A stretch of 64,000 nt of DNA from Deltaproteobacteria bacterium (GTDB lineage: Bacteria; Myxococcota_A; Polyangia; Haliangiales; Haliangiaceae): NCBI GenBank assembly GCA_020630875.1, contig JAHDIH010000001.1, positions 434,001-498,000 on the forward strand, written 5' to 3'. The translations under genes and the position numbers were made by a program. Positions 16,983-26,424 of this stretch are shown piece after piece (within the stretch, counting starts at the first letter, position 1; every line of letters begins with the position of its first letter). The notes beneath the pieces are model-generated. The model made no database searches. It saw only the letters and a program-made list of their open reading frames with translations, and was not told the DNA's origin.

Positions 16983-18218
16983 TTACGCCGCTGGCCGGCT
17001 CGAGCTCACCGCAAGTTCTTGATTCGGCATATCCGGAAGTGATGGATTCGGAAATTTCTCTTCAGATTCAGACTCTTGGTGATCTCTGGTTTCCCATTTT
17101 CCAGAGTCTAGCGTGCAGACCGCGAGTATTGGTAATAAACCGTAAGTCACGGGAAGACTGAAGGCCATAGGAATGAAGTCCCAAAATTTCGCCGGTTCAG
17201 TTTTCCACGTACGAAGACGGTGGAAAATACCGAATGCTAGAACGCCGACAACATGCAAACTCATGAAGGTCCAAAAGGAACCATCAAGCATCGCCTGAGC
17301 GATTAGAATCGGATACGTCACAAAAAGAACGAATACCGAGTAGTAACAAATTGCTACCACAGGATGGATTCTCCAAACGTGCGAGAAACTGCCGAAGTAG
17401 TCGATAAAGTTTGAACGTCGCCATCTCAGCTGTTGTGAAAAGTACGGCAGGAGCTGGTGCGGCGCCGCTGTTTTGCAGATAGCATCGCAAGTCATCGTTG
17501 TCTCGTAGCCGGCTTTGATGATTTGCCGGGTTAAATATCGATCTTCGCCGTACTTTATTGCTACGCCCAAGACATTTCGATTTTCCAAAATTGGTTCGAG
17601 TTCTACAAGTACGCTTCTTCTGTAGGCGGTCAAACACCCCGAGAGGCACATCACGGTTCTGAAGGCGCGCTCCATGTTTTTCAGGGAATGGTAGCCGTAG
17701 TAGTATTTGACCGCTTGCATTTTGGTCAGCCAATTTTGACGTTTGTTGGTGATGTCAACTCGGCCACCAACCGCAGCAATGTTTGGTCGTACGAATCGGC
17801 GAACGAGCTGCCGAACCGCGTCTGGCGCTACTTCAACATCAGAGTCAATCGATACAATGATTTCCGAGCGCGACAGTCGAACTGCGTGGTTGATAGACTT
17901 TCGTTTGCCTTGATTTACATCATTGCGAACGATACGGATACGGTGATCGTCACCGGCTTCGTCTTGTGCAATCTGATAGCTATTGTCAGTAGAACAGTCG
18001 TCTACAACGATGACATCGAACGTCGGATAGTCTTGAGCGAGGATGGTTTGTATCGTCCGTCGGATGGACTCGCCCTCGTTGTACATTGGCGTAATGATCG
18101 TGACGGTGGGTTGGTAGTTGTCATCTACGTTCCCTTCCTGCCGCTTACGAGCCGCATTGGCCCAGAGCGAAGCAGAAAGTACGATTGCTCCAGCAAGCAG
18201 TGCGATAGTAGTTATCAC
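16983..18218 (-). CDS. Hyaluronan-synthase/NodC-like processive glycosyltransferase (GT2)
   Basis: This 411-residue membrane enzyme is close in length to class I hyaluronan synthases. It has an N-terminal membrane helix (about 1-22) and a GT-A domain with VVDDCSTDNS at 71-80, the D125-S-D127 metal site, LSGCLTAYRR at about 192-201, G224-E-D-R-Y-L-T and QQLRW at 262-266. Three or four C-terminal membrane segments follow. The order and wording of these motifs resemble HasA, NodC and chitin synthases, which polymerise GlcNAc-containing chains and export them through the same protein. A UDP-glucose dehydrogenase gene nearby would supply UDP-glucuronate if the product is hyaluronan-like. The sugar specificity cannot be read from the sequence with certainty. 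Confidence 0.85.
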   Translation of the reverse strand: MITTIALLAGAIVLSASLWANAARKRQEGNVDDNYQPTVTIITPMYNEGESIRRTIQTILAQDYPTFDVIVVDDCSTDNSYQIAQDEAGDDHRIRIVRNDVNQGKRKSINHAVRLSRSEIIVSIDSDVEVAPDAVRQLVRRFVRPNIAAVGGRVDITNKRQNWLTKMQAVKYYYGYHSLKNMERAFRTVMCLSGCLTAYRRSVLVELEPILENRNVLGVAIKYGEDRYLTRQIIKAGYETTMTCDAICKTAAPHQLLPYFSQQLRWRRSNFIDYFGSFSHVWRIHPVVAICYYSVFVLFVTYPILIAQAMLDGSFWTFMSLHVVGVLAFGIFHRLRTWKTEPAKFWDFIPMAFSLPVTYGLLPILAVCTLDSGKWETRDHQESESEEKFPNPSLPDMPNQELAVSSSRPAA

Positions 18219-18399
18219 AACGTAACCCTGTCTGTTGAATGTGAGTGCACGTTACGTCTCCCCCCGAAGTTGTGCCTGTAAGTCGCCATATTTGATTTTC
18301 CTAAATAAGATAAGTAATAAAAATAAGTACTTGATTAGGCTATCGCCGCACCGCGTGATCCTCAAGGGTATGTTCACAAAATTGTAACGTTCGTCGCAA

Positions 18400-18921
18400 T
18401 TATTCGCCTGTTTTTATCGCGGTGGTTGACTTTTGGGCATTTTCCCAAACCTTCTCAAGAGATGTAATGAACGTCATTACATCTCCCTGGTCTCCCGTAA
18501 TTTTGCCCCCACAAGATTCCCAGCTGCCTTTGAAAAGAACCGTAGTACCGGCCATGGCAGTAACTTCGTGCCCTGTTCCTCCGGCGCACATCGGCGCAGT
18601 ACTTTTCTTCGTGTTTTTGAAGTCGGCTTCTCGAAACTGGCGAATTACCGTTTCCCAATCCGCCGCAGTCAGCTTGCGTTTTTCATCGCTGATGACGTCT
18701 CCGTAGCTGTCCACAACCTTATGCGCTCCGCCACGTCTTAGAGTTAACGTGCGACTGCGATGGGAAGGTGGGGGGACTGATGAGTCTCTAAACCGGTACT
18801 GTAGCGATTGCATGGTCTCTGGGGTGGCAGAAGGTACATCGCGATGGATGTTTTCCTGCTCTGTGGACTTGGAACACCCGTTGGAGAAACTAATCGTTAC
18901 CGCAAATAAGAAATTACGCAT
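18400..18921 (-). CDS. Lipoprotein of unknown function
   Basis: This 173-residue protein starts with a probable lipoprotein signal ending in SNGC (Cys16). The mature part begins with a polar, probably flexible stretch. A compact domain follows with [14 protein letters not shown] (helix), [20 protein letters not shown] (strands, one Cys) and [10 protein letters not shown] (second Cys), then a helix to the C-terminus. The two Cys could pair. I do not recognise a family. The start overlaps the end of mnmG by eight bases on the same strand, so it is probably co-transcribed with that tRNA-modification gene, although a functional link is not obvious. Confidence 0.7.
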   Translation of the reverse strand: MRNFLFAVTISFSNGCSKSTEQENIHRDVPSATPETMQSLQYRFRDSSVPPPSHRSRTLTLRRGGAHKVVDSYGDVISDEKRKLTAADWETVIRQFREADFKNTKKSTAPMCAGGTGHEVTAMAGTTVLFKGSWESCGGKITGDQGDVMTFITSLEKVWENAQKSTTAIKTGE

Positions 18922-20845
18922 CGACCTGATTTTGCCGACGCCTACGAGATATGTCGAGGTGGGCGGACAAAATAGAGATTGCTACTGGCGTCACCCCACT
19001 AATTCGCGATGCCTGTCCAATAGAGATTGGTTTCACGTCCGTTAGTTTTTCGATTATTTCGGTAGAAAGACCGGCGATGGCTGAGTAGTCGATCGAGGGA
19101 GGGATTTTCACGCCATCCATTTTGGACAGCTTTATCGCTTCGCGTTTTTGTCGCTCCAGGTATCCGGAATACTTAGCTACAATTTCTACTCTTTCAAGAA
19201 TTCGGGGGTCTGTAGGGGCGCCAGCGATCCCAGCCAATGATGCTATCTTCTCTACTTTTTCGTAGTTCATTTCCGGGCGCCGCAGTAGCGCTGCGAGTGA
19301 TAAGCGGTTGTTCTTTATTGGAGCGGACTGCATTTTGGCTAGCAGATCGTTAACGCTAGCGGTTCCCGTGACACCTGACTTTTCCGCTCTAGTTAGTGCG
19401 CTTTTGAGATCGGCTTCAAACGCTTCGAAAACGGCCCAGTCTTCATCAGCTATCAGACCAAATTTTCTGGCAATGGGGGTTAGTCGGGATGCGGCGTTAT
19501 CCTCTCTTAATATCAAGCGGAACTCGGCACGAGAGGTAAACATACGGTATGGCTCTTTCGTCCCCTTGGTAGTGAGATCGTCGACCAGTACTCCAACGTA
19601 AGCTTGGTCTCTCCGTAAGATAAGAGGATCTCCCTTGAAGTCCGTGCCACCGCTATGAATCGCCGCGTTGGTTCCGGCTAAAAGGCCTTGAATTCCCGCT
19701 TCTTCGTATCCAGAAGTCCCATTGATTTGTCCTCCAAGGAACAATCCATGAATTTTTTTGGTTTCTAAGCTTGGCTTCAGCTCTCTGGGATCGACGAAGT
19801 CGTATTCTACAGCATAGCCAGGCCGTGTCATTTCGGCATTCTTGAGACCCGGAATCGTTCTTAGAAATGCAAGTTGTACGTCGTAAGGAAGAGAAGTTGA
19901 AATTCCATTTGGATAGAATTCATTGGTATCAATTCCCTCCGGCTCGACGAAAATCTGGTGACGTTCTCTTTCTCTGAAGCGGACAATCTTATCTTCCAGC
20001 GACGGACAGTATCTCGTCCCGGTTCCCTCAATATCCCCTTTGAAAAGCGGCGAGCGATGGAGGTTAGATTCCACAACTTTATGCGTTTCTTCGTTGGTGT
20101 ACGTAATGTAACAGGAGCGTTGCGGCAGAGGCGGACGTTCCCCATGAGGGGCGAGATTTCTGAATCTTGGTGGGGGATTATCTCCTGGTTGTTCCTCCAT
20201 CTCCGATAAGTCGATGGTCGATCCATCAAGTCTGCAAGGTGTGCCTGTTTTCAGGCGAGAAAGAGAAAAGCCGAGTTCGTGAAGTGACTTTGAAAGTCCT
20301 ATTGATGGGGCTTCTCCCGCGCGCCCGCCCGATGCTTTTTGTTCTCCTACGTAGATCTTTCCACGCAGGAACGTGCCAGTCGTCATCACCACCGTCTTCG
20401 AGCGAAATACAACCCCCATCTTGGTACCAACGCCGCGAATCTTATTGTTGTCGGTGAGGAGTTCGGTAACGACCGCTTGCCGAAGGTATAAATTCGGTTG
20501 TTGTTCAAGTTGCCATCGCATGGCTTCTCGGTAGCGTCGTTTGTCCGCTTGCGCGCGAGTTGAGCGAACCGCAGGTCCCTTGGAGGCGTTGAGCCGTCGG
20601 AACTGAATTCCGGTCTTATCAATAGCTTTGGCCATTCCTCCGCCCAACGCGTCGATTTCTTTGACGATATGTCCTTTCGCGACACCGCCAATGGCTGGAT
20701 TGCAGGACATTTGAGCAACTAAGTCGATGGAGCCAGATAACACCAACGTCTTGGCCCCCATTCTTGCGGCCGCAAGGCCTGCCTCGCAGCCCGCGTGGCC
20801 AGCACCAACGATAATTACGTCATATATTGTAGGGTATTCGTACAT
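18914..20845 (-). CDS. mnmG: tRNA uridine-5-carboxymethylaminomethyl synthesis enzyme MnmG
   Basis: This 643-residue protein is full length for MnmG/GidA. With MnmE it builds the cmnm5 group at U34 of certain tRNAs, using FAD, NADH, glycine or ammonium and methylene-tetrahydrofolate. The FAD-binding [11 protein letters not shown] segment is at about residues 14-24. [46 protein letters not shown] and [17 protein letters not shown] are hallmark blocks of the family. The C-terminal helical domain that contacts tRNA and MnmE ends in the [17 protein letters not shown] segment. It is divergent from bamD across a 126-base gap and overlaps the following lipoprotein gene. Confidence 0.97.
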   Translation of the reverse strand: MYEYPTIYDVIIVGAGHAGCEAGLAAARMGAKTLVLSGSIDLVAQMSCNPAIGGVAKGHIVKEIDALGGGMAKAIDKTGIQFRRLNASKGPAVRSTRAQADKRRYREAMRWQLEQQPNLYLRQAVVTELLTDNNKIRGVGTKMGVVFRSKTVVMTTGTFLRGKIYVGEQKASGGRAGEAPSIGLSKSLHELGFSLSRLKTGTPCRLDGSTIDLSEMEEQPGDNPPPRFRNLAPHGERPPLPQRSCYITYTNEETHKVVESNLHRSPLFKGDIEGTGTRYCPSLEDKIVRFRERERHQIFVEPEGIDTNEFYPNGISTSLPYDVQLAFLRTIPGLKNAEMTRPGYAVEYDFVDPRELKPSLETKKIHGLFLGGQINGTSGYEEAGIQGLLAGTNAAIHSGGTDFKGDPLILRRDQAYVGVLVDDLTTKGTKEPYRMFTSRAEFRLILREDNAASRLTPIARKFGLIADEDWAVFEAFEADLKSALTRAEKSGVTGTASVNDLLAKMQSAPIKNNRLSLAALLRRPEMNYEKVEKIASLAGIAGAPTDPRILERVEIVAKYSGYLERQKREAIKLSKMDGVKIPPSIDYSAIAGLSTEIIEKLTDVKPISIGQASRISGVTPVAISILSAHLDISRRRRQNQVDA

Positions 20846-20971
20846 CAGCTTGCCAAGTGCTTGAGATCGTAAAGCATAGTGGTATTGGCATGCATTGGAA
20901 AATTAAGCAACGGAAAGCTCTCATTTGCAGTCTTACCATCACTTGACCGAAGCATTCGTGGAAGCTATAGC

Positions 20972-21751
20972 ATGAACAACTTGTTTAGAAATTTCAGCAT
21001 ATTACTCCTTCTTCTCACCTCTTGCGTCTCCGCATACGACGATGGAAGTGTAGATTATTCTGCATCGCCGCGTGAGAACTACGAAAATGGTGAAAAGGCG
21101 TTAAAGGCTAAGCGTTGGGTCTCCGCTGCCAAGTATTTCAACTTTGTAAAAGGTCGGTTTCCGTACTCTCGCTTTGCTATTGGAGCAGAACTCGGATTGG
21201 CTCAAGCAGAGTTTGGCGCCGGGAACTATCTTGCTGCGATAGAAGACTTCAAGGAGTTTCGCAAACTGCATCCGACTCATGAAAAAACGAGAAATGGCGA
21301 TATTCTGTTCGGAATTGCATCTTCCTACTACAAGATGCTGCCTGGTGATTTTTGGTTGTATCCGCCCTCCCATGAAAAAGACCAGTCCGCCACCTACGAT
21401 GCCTCTCGTGAGTTGAAGCGTTTCCTTACCAAATATCCGAAGTCGGAGAATCAGCCGAAGGCGAAAAAGATGCTCGCTGAAGTTAAGAAACGGCTAGCGC
21501 ACCACGAATGGTACGTCGCTGAGTTTTACTGGAACCGCGGCAAACCGATGGGGACGGTGCTTAGATTGCGACGCCTTCTCACAAGATACGGCGACTCAGG
21601 CTTTGACGCTAAGGCACTTTTTCGGCTTGGAGAGGCTTACGACAAGATCAATGAGCGAGTTCGGGCGAAAGAAGCGTACACAGAGCTAGTAAAACGCTTT
21701 CCTTCAGATGAAAATAGTGGTGCAGCCAAACGGCGCATCGCAGAGAAATGA
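20972..21751 (+). CDS. bamD: BamD-like outer-membrane assembly lipoprotein
   Basis: I chose the ATG at 20972, which begins a clear lipoprotein signal (ILLLLLTSC, Cys18); an upstream extension of 31 codons lacks signal character. The mature protein of about 240 residues contains TPR units, as in BamD. The first has the BamD-type wording ([20 protein letters not shown], then [19 protein letters not shown]). A second follows with [16 protein letters not shown], and then [20 protein letters not shown]. BamD is the essential TPR partner of BamA that helps insert barrel proteins. The stop overlaps the next start (ATGA), so it is co-translated with a second TPR protein. Confidence 0.88.
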   Translation: MNNLFRNFSILLLLLTSCVSAYDDGSVDYSASPRENYENGEKALKAKRWVSAAKYFNFVKGRFPYSRFAIGAELGLAQAEFGAGNYLAAIEDFKEFRKLHPTHEKTRNGDILFGIASSYYKMLPGDFWLYPPSHEKDQSATYDASRELKRFLTKYPKSENQPKAKKMLAEVKKRLAHHEWYVAEFYWNRGKPMGTVLRLRRLLTRYGDSGFDAKALFRLGEAYDKINERVRAKEAYTELVKRFPSDENSGAAKRRIAEK

Positions 21752-22452
21752 TTGACGATCGAATAAAACAACTAATCGAACAGGGGCGGGAGCATTACAA
21801 CTCAGGTGAACATGAGCAAGCAGAGGTGTTGCTTACTGAGGTGCTTAATCACGGTGAGGGGTTCGCTGATGTGAGAAATATGCTTGGCGTGATCTACCAC
21901 AGCCAAGGTCGCTATGCAGATGCTGAGTCATCGTTTGAAGAAGCGCTCCGAATTAACCCCAACTACACCGATGCCGCGCTGAATCTTGCCGTTACTTACA
22001 ACGATCGAGGAAAGTACAAGGAAGCGGAAGCGATCTACTCCAGAACAATTGCCAAATCTTACCGAGAGCCGCAATCGTTGGATCCGTTTGCTCGTGGAAA
22101 AGTGGCCAATATGCATTCTGCCTTAGGGGCTGCGTACATTAGCTTGCATCTGTACGACGAGGCGATTCATGAATTTCGTAAGGCGTTAAAACTTTGTCCA
22201 AGTTTCGTAGATATCAGAACTCAACTTGGTAACGCCTTACGGGAATTCGGAAAATTGCCAGAAGCGCTCGTGGAACTGGAACGAGTAAGAGACGAAAAAC
22301 CGGAGTTTTGGCAGGCTCGAGTTTATCTTGGGGTGGTGTACCACTCTTTGGGACGCAAAGAAGACGCAGTGAGAGAATGGAAAAAGGTGGTGTTAGCAGA
22401 CCCAGGCAACCGGACCGCCGATCTTTACCTTCGGATGGCGCAAGCTACTTAA
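21748..22452 (+). CDS. Tetratricopeptide repeat protein
   Basis: This 234-residue protein has no signal peptide and consists almost wholly of TPR units. Examples are [100 protein letters not shown] and [20 protein letters not shown]. Each has the canonical G/Y/A positions of the helical pair. It is therefore a cytoplasmic protein-interaction scaffold. Its start overlaps the bamD stop by four bases. Partners are unknown. Its stop overlaps the stop of yacG on the opposite strand. Confidence 0.85.
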   Translation: MIDDRIKQLIEQGREHYNSGEHEQAEVLLTEVLNHGEGFADVRNMLGVIYHSQGRYADAESSFEEALRINPNYTDAALNLAVTYNDRGKYKEAEAIYSRTIAKSYREPQSLDPFARGKVANMHSALGAAYISLHLYDEAIHEFRKALKLCPSFVDIRTQLGNALREFGKLPEALVELERVRDEKPEFWQARVYLGVVYHSLGRKEDAVREWKKVVLADPGNRTADLYLRMAQAT

Positions 22453-22604
22453 TGCTCAAGGGGACGCGTTGGGATCACGTACGACTCGTCGAGCCATCGC
22501 GACAAATCAACAAGCCGACAACGTTCGCTACAAAAAGGATAAGCGTCAGATTGTTTGGAGGTTTTTTCTTCACAACTTGGACAAGGTATCTTTTTAGCCG
22601 TCAC
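22449..22604 (-). CDS. yacG: YacG-type zinc-binding DNA gyrase inhibitor
   Basis: This frame has only 51 codons and begins at GTG (22602-22604); an in-frame stop lies four codons upstream, so GTG is the only start. The protein reads as YacG: CPSC near the N-terminus and PFCSERC further on give the four zinc-binding Cys, followed by the diagnostic [16 protein letters not shown] tail. E. coli YacG binds GyrB and inhibits gyrase; across bacteria the gene is small and often missed. There is no strong Shine-Dalgarno sequence. The stop codon overlaps the end of the convergent TPR gene by three bases. The motif match is strong enough that I regard the gene as real. Confidence 0.88.
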   Translation of the reverse strand: MTAKKIPCPSCEEKTSKQSDAYPFCSERCRLVDLSRWLDESYVIPTRPLEH

Positions 22605-22731
22605 AGTTCGGGTTTATCATTTTCCGGGTAAGGTCTACAGAAAAAAATGATTTCTAAAATAGGCTAGAGCTAAGTTTTAATGGCCAGTTTTTGGCTTGAC
22701 GACCCAAGTCATAAAATCGATCCTCGGGAGC

Positions 22732-23310
22732 GTGGTTAGCAAGCACATTCAATGTTTCTTACCGTGGGGCGTAAGCCTAGGTATTCTTGGAGGGCTAATG
22801 CTTACTTCGATTCCAGCGATTGCTGAACTCCATAAAGACGGAGGAGACACGGAGTTAAATCTCCTTCTTGAAAGAGGGGTAGAACTCGAGGGCGGTGAGA
22901 TCCGCTTTTTGGGAGTCCGGGGAGAATATAACTATTTCGTTACGCAAGGGTTCGGTATCGGACTTACCGCCGCAATCAGAAGTTTTTCGGGCGCGCGTCA
23001 GGGAGAAACAGCCGAAGCTACGTCTGTGTCGCTGACTTACAATGTTCGTTGGGTCGCGCTGACCTACAGAAAAATAAAAATATTCTTCGATGCTGGGCTG
23101 GGAGGAAACGTCTCTTCGACCAGTTTTCCGCCACAGGGCACGAAGTATAACGCAGAGTACTTTTTTGGCGTTGGCGGAAGTCGACTGCTCGGACTAGGGA
23201 CTACCTTTACTTTTGGTGCGCGGTTGTTTCACATTTCGAATGGTCGTGGCTTAGTTCCAGACAATCCAGCTCTTGATGCCGCAATTGTCTCGGTAGGAGT
23301 CGGCTGGTGA
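22732..23310 (+). CDS. PagL-like outer-membrane lipid A deacylase candidate
   Basis: From the GTG at 22732 the protein has 193 residues with a hydrophobic signal ending in SIPAIA. A later start at ATG 22798 has a better placed GGAGG but leaves almost no signal. The mature part is an 8-strand-type barrel with alternating residues and Gly-rich turns. Near the end it has F-H-I-S-N-G followed by VPDNPALDA. This resembles the catalytic HxSN and NPxxN-like region of PagL, which removes the 3-O acyl chain from lipid A using a His/Ser dyad. The resemblance is limited to this region, so the call is tentative. The end overlaps the next barrel gene by four bases. Confidence 0.6.
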   Translation: MVSKHIQCFLPWGVSLGILGGLMLTSIPAIAELHKDGGDTELNLLLERGVELEGGEIRFLGVRGEYNYFVTQGFGIGLTAAIRSFSGARQGETAEATSVSLTYNVRWVALTYRKIKIFFDAGLGGNVSSTSFPPQGTKYNAEYFFGVGGSRLLGLGTTFTFGARLFHISNGRGLVPDNPALDAAIVSVGVGW

Positions 23311-23996
23311 AACTGCTAACGTTGTTGCTCGGGCTTTGCTACACGGCTCATGCCGACAATAGGCCTCAATTGTTGTGGGCTGATGGTTTTGTCTCAGTCA
23401 AAGATGATTTTGTTTCTGTGACAGAGAATAACGAAATTGTCTACGGCGGACAGTTCAACGCACAGTTTGGTTTGAGTTCGAATTGGCATCTTCAGCTTGA
23501 AGCGGCTTCGATACGCTTTCCCGAAGCGACAGCTTTATACTACCTGTTTTCCTTTCGTCCTTATTGGCAACACCGAAAGTTGAATCTGGGCGCCTCCTAC
23601 ACTTACGGAAACCTAGGAGCTTTTAGAAGTCATTGGGCCTCGGTCAACTTTCAACATGACCAGAGTGACTACTTAGTATTGTCGGGCTCCTTGAATCTTG
23701 AAGTCAAAAATCGAGATCAACGTGTGCAGTCTGCAAAGTTATTCTTTGGCATGTACCCCCATCCACAGTTGATGATTGGAAAAGGCTTTATTGTTGGAGA
23801 TCAACCGTCGCTCGGCTTTGGATTCCAGTTTATCATTGAGTGGATGCCCCTTAAGAAGTTGCCATTTACCTTGCGAGGCGTTCTAGGCGGACGTTTGTCG
23901 GAAATAGCTGGTGTAAGTTTGCGCTATTATTTTGGGAAAGGAAGCTTACGGCAGCAACATAGAGTAGGAGGTTTTTTGGAGCCTCATTTTCGCTAA
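23307..23996 (+). CDS. Outer-membrane barrel-like protein of unknown function
   Basis: This 229-residue protein starts at a GTG overlapping the preceding stop (GTGA), so it is co-translated with the PagL-like protein. It has a short signal peptide (LLTLLLGLCYTAHA, cleavage after residue 16). The mature part is rich in alternating aromatic strands (YYLFSFRPYWQ, LNLGASYTYGNLG, LGFGFQFIIEW, SLRYYFGKG), as in small barrels. The C-terminus, however, runs past the expected aromatic end and finishes in FLEPHFR. I do not recognise a family. The last four bases overlap the convergent metallo-beta-lactamase-fold gene. Confidence 0.7.
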   Translation: MKLLTLLLGLCYTAHADNRPQLLWADGFVSVKDDFVSVTENNEIVYGGQFNAQFGLSSNWHLQLEAASIRFPEATALYYLFSFRPYWQHRKLNLGASYTYGNLGAFRSHWASVNFQHDQSDYLVLSGSLNLEVKNRDQRVQSAKLFFGMYPHPQLMIGKGFIVGDQPSLGFGFQFIIEWMPLKKLPFTLRGVLGGRLSEIAGVSLRYYFGKGSLRQQHRVGGFLEPHFR

Positions 23997-25123
23997 AGCC
24001 TCCATTCTCCCGTTTGGTTTTCTACGCACCGGTGCTCGCGTTTGAGTTTGATTAAGTGAGCGTGCAGAGATAGTTTGGCGATAGGATGTAAGAAGACTGG
24101 CGCGTCGTCGTAGACCTTTGCTACCAAAACCTCAAGACTTTGTGGAACATCAGACAGAGCATTTTCTACCTTTTCTTCTCTTTTAAGTCGGTGAGTGATG
24201 TAATGCGATAGCAACCCTTCGGCATCCGTTGAGTAGGGGCCGTGAGCGGGAAGAATCAGACTAGCCTGCAGGGCTTGCATTTCTCGTAGACTTTGCAGGT
24301 ACAACGTCATGTCGCCATCATTTGGTTCGACGAGTATTGTTCCTACTCCGGCAACCATGTCCCCAGCGATTAGCCAACGTTCTTGTGTGTGGAATAAGCA
24401 AAGATGACCAGGGGCGTGGCCGGGGGTAAAGATTAGTTGGATGTTGTCGGTTAAATAGTCTCCGGGCGTGATGCATTGAATACCGACTCTAGATGCCGTT
24501 TCATTGTGCGCTAGTACAGGGACCGAAAAGCGTTCTGCAAGTTCCTTTGCAGCGGCGATGTGATCGCCATGATGATGGGTCAGAAACACTCCTGTCAGAG
24601 CTGGCTTCCAAGTAGCAATGGCACGGGCAAGAAGTTCTGTTTCCCCCGCGGGATCGACGATGTAGGCTTGGCGGCCGTCTCGAATAAAGTAGGTGTTGGT
24701 GTGCGTGGCCGGGGGTAAAGTGGGACTTGCTACCGGCAGAACACCCAGCGTGGGAGAGATCGTGGTGACCGTTGCCTGTGGAAAAAGAAAACGACTCAAG
24801 TAGGGAGCGACGATGACATCTCCTTGCAGAATTGCAGAGATGAGTTTACTAATGGCATTGGTAAAATCTTCTTCGGTTCGCCACAACTCTATTGTGGCGG
24901 GCAAGTAGCCGAAGTTGTCGAGTTCTTTCACTTTCCTCAAATGGGACGTAGCGAGGGACTCTGACTTGGTCGGGAGCCTCCAAACGGTTGGAGAAAGTTC
25001 ATCTTTAGAATCTCCCTTAACGAGGTGCAGGGCCTCTCCATTTAGTTCCAAGACCGCACTACCGTTAGTTTCGCTTGGTACGATCTGCGGAACTTGCCGA
25101 TATTGGGTCAGAATATCAGACAT
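23993..25123 (-). CDS. Metallo-beta-lactamase-fold hydrolase with winged-helix tail (LACTB2-like)
   Basis: This 376-residue protein has an N-terminal domain of about 150 residues of unclear fold. The MBL domain follows with T-H-H-H-G-D-H (metal site), a later HAPGHLC segment and AGDMVAGVGTI. A C-terminal stretch (THRLKREEKVENAL, then AKLSLHAHLIKLKREHR) resembles the winged-helix domain of human LACTB2, an endoribonuclease. Bacterial relatives are usually annotated simply as MBL-fold hydrolases. There is no signal peptide, so it is cytoplasmic. Substrate could be RNA or a thioester; the sequence does not decide. It stands alone on the minus strand. Confidence 0.85.
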   Translation of the reverse strand: MSDILTQYRQVPQIVPSETNGSAVLELNGEALHLVKGDSKDELSPTVWRLPTKSESLATSHLRKVKELDNFGYLPATIELWRTEEDFTNAISKLISAILQGDVIVAPYLSRFLFPQATVTTISPTLGVLPVASPTLPPATHTNTYFIRDGRQAYIVDPAGETELLARAIATWKPALTGVFLTHHHGDHIAAAKELAERFSVPVLAHNETASRVGIQCITPGDYLTDNIQLIFTPGHAPGHLCLFHTQERWLIAGDMVAGVGTILVEPNDGDMTLYLQSLREMQALQASLILPAHGPYSTDAEGLLSHYITHRLKREEKVENALSDVPQSLEVLVAKVYDDAPVFLHPIAKLSLHAHLIKLKREHRCVENQTGEWRL

Positions 25124-25197
25124 ATCCGCTCATTGGTGATGGATATTTTTCTCGAAAATGACATGAGAGTAGCTTACAATAGTACCTAGGCAAGTGA

Positions 25198-25491
25198 ATG
25201 GTTAGCGTTACAGCAAGAAAAATCCGAGAGCACGGATCAAGCAAATCTGTGGGAGTAGGACGTAAATACACCGGGTACCTTATTAGTTATCCGCTTGTAG
25301 GGCGCGGAATGGTCATCTTTCGCGATCCTCACGGTCACCGGATGATTACAACACCAGTGAAACGCGTGCTTGCGGAAGGTGCTGGACAGCGACTTTTCGT
25401 TGAAACTGAAAATAGTGTGTATCGAATCGAAGTTCACGGACAGCCCATATTACCAATGCGTGTTCGTCGAAATACAGCTGTTTCTGCGTAA
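25198..25491 (+). CDS. Small basic protein of unknown function
   Basis: This 97-residue frame encodes a basic, beta-rich protein with no signal peptide or membrane segment. Its pattern (GYLISYPLVGRGMVIFRDP, then VYRIEVHG) suggests a small SH3-like or OB-like barrel, but I do not recognise it. It lies 20 bases upstream of the ArsA-like ATPase gene on the same strand, so the two may be co-transcribed. The start has no clear Shine-Dalgarno sequence. Codon pattern and spacing support a gene, but confidence is moderate. Confidence 0.55.
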   Translation: MVSVTARKIREHGSSKSVGVGRKYTGYLISYPLVGRGMVIFRDPHGHRMITTPVKRVLAEGAGQRLFVETENSVYRIEVHGQPILPMRVRRNTAVSA

Positions 25492-25514
25492 CACCAAGTG
25501 GTAGGCTGGCGGTG

Positions 25515-26396
25515 ATGACTGTCGCGACCCGCAAGCTCTATCTCATTATGGGAAAAGGGGGCGTTGGAAGAAGCACAGTCGCTGCTGCGTTGGCATTGAA
25601 GTTGGCCAAGCAAGGAAAGAAAACGCTTCTCTATCAGTCCAACGCTAAGGACAAAATGGGAGAACTCTTCGGTGGTAAGGCCGTAGGGACTAATATCGTC
25701 CAGCTTGCGCCTAACCTTTATTCGGTAAATCCTACCCCAGAAACAGCAATTCGCGAGTACGGAATAATGGTGCTGAGGTTTGAACGGATTTACAAGATGG
25801 TCTTTGAAAATGCGATGGTTCGTAGTTTTTTGCGCGCAACCCCCGGATTGTACGACTATTCGATTCTTGGCAAAGGTTGGTATCATACAAAGGGAGATAA
25901 GCGAGACCAAAAGTGGGATGTGATCGTGTTTGACATGCCCGCGAGCGGTCACTGCTTATCCATGTTGTCCATCCCAAAGGTCATTATTAAAGCAGTACCT
26001 GATGGACCTCTGTCTAAAGACGCTCGCGCGATTCAGGCCTTGTTAGAAAACTCTGAAAAGACAAGACCGATTGTAGTTACGCTGGCAGAAGAGATGCCAG
26101 TGAGAGAATCTGCAGAACTCCAAACCAACTTGAAAAACAAAGTTGGCCTTGAGGTAAAGCACTTTGTGGTCAACAAAGTGATGCCCGCAGGATTTGCTGG
26201 TGAGATTCCGCTTGAGTATTCTTCGTTGGTGGCTATGAACAAAATGCAAAATGCTCGTCACGAGATTCATTTGAAATATGCACAGCAAGTCGCTGAGCTA
26301 GGCAGTCCGCATCATTTGCCCCAGTTGTTTTGCGAAAAGTTTTCCAAAACCGAACTGGAGTTACTCGCCTCCCAAATTGACGACTCTCTGCTCTAA
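25515..26396 (+). CDS. ArsA-like P-loop ATPase
   Basis: This protein of about 293 residues belongs to the SIMIBI/ArsA-type P-loop ATPases. Its deviant Walker A reads GKGGVGRST; the signature Lys after the first Gly is kept, but the usual Lys before Ser/Thr is Arg. Switch-like segments include DVIVFDMPASGHCLSML, which matches the DTAPTGH region of ArsA/Get3, and FVVNKV. ArsA/Get3 relatives pump arsenite through ArsB or chaperone tail-anchored proteins. No arsB or arsR is near, and no Cys cluster for metalloid is evident. A membrane-protein or cell-surface role, as suspected for other orphan ArsA-like ATPases, is possible. The GTG three bases earlier is an alternative start. Confidence 0.8.
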   Translation: MTVATRKLYLIMGKGGVGRSTVAAALALKLAKQGKKTLLYQSNAKDKMGELFGGKAVGTNIVQLAPNLYSVNPTPETAIREYGIMVLRFERIYKMVFENAMVRSFLRATPGLYDYSILGKGWYHTKGDKRDQKWDVIVFDMPASGHCLSMLSIPKVIIKAVPDGPLSKDARAIQALLENSEKTRPIVVTLAEEMPVRESAELQTNLKNKVGLEVKHFVVNKVMPAGFAGEIPLEYSSLVAMNKMQNARHEIHLKYAQQVAELGSPHHLPQLFCEKFSKTELELLASQIDDSLL

Positions 26397-26424
26397 GTCT
26401 GACAAGTTAAACGTTGTGTCCTCG

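Noticed and set aside
22696..22731. TTG 22696 as start of the PagL-like gene
   Set aside because: It adds a polar stretch before the signal peptide and has no ribosome site; the TTGACG may be part of a promoter instead.
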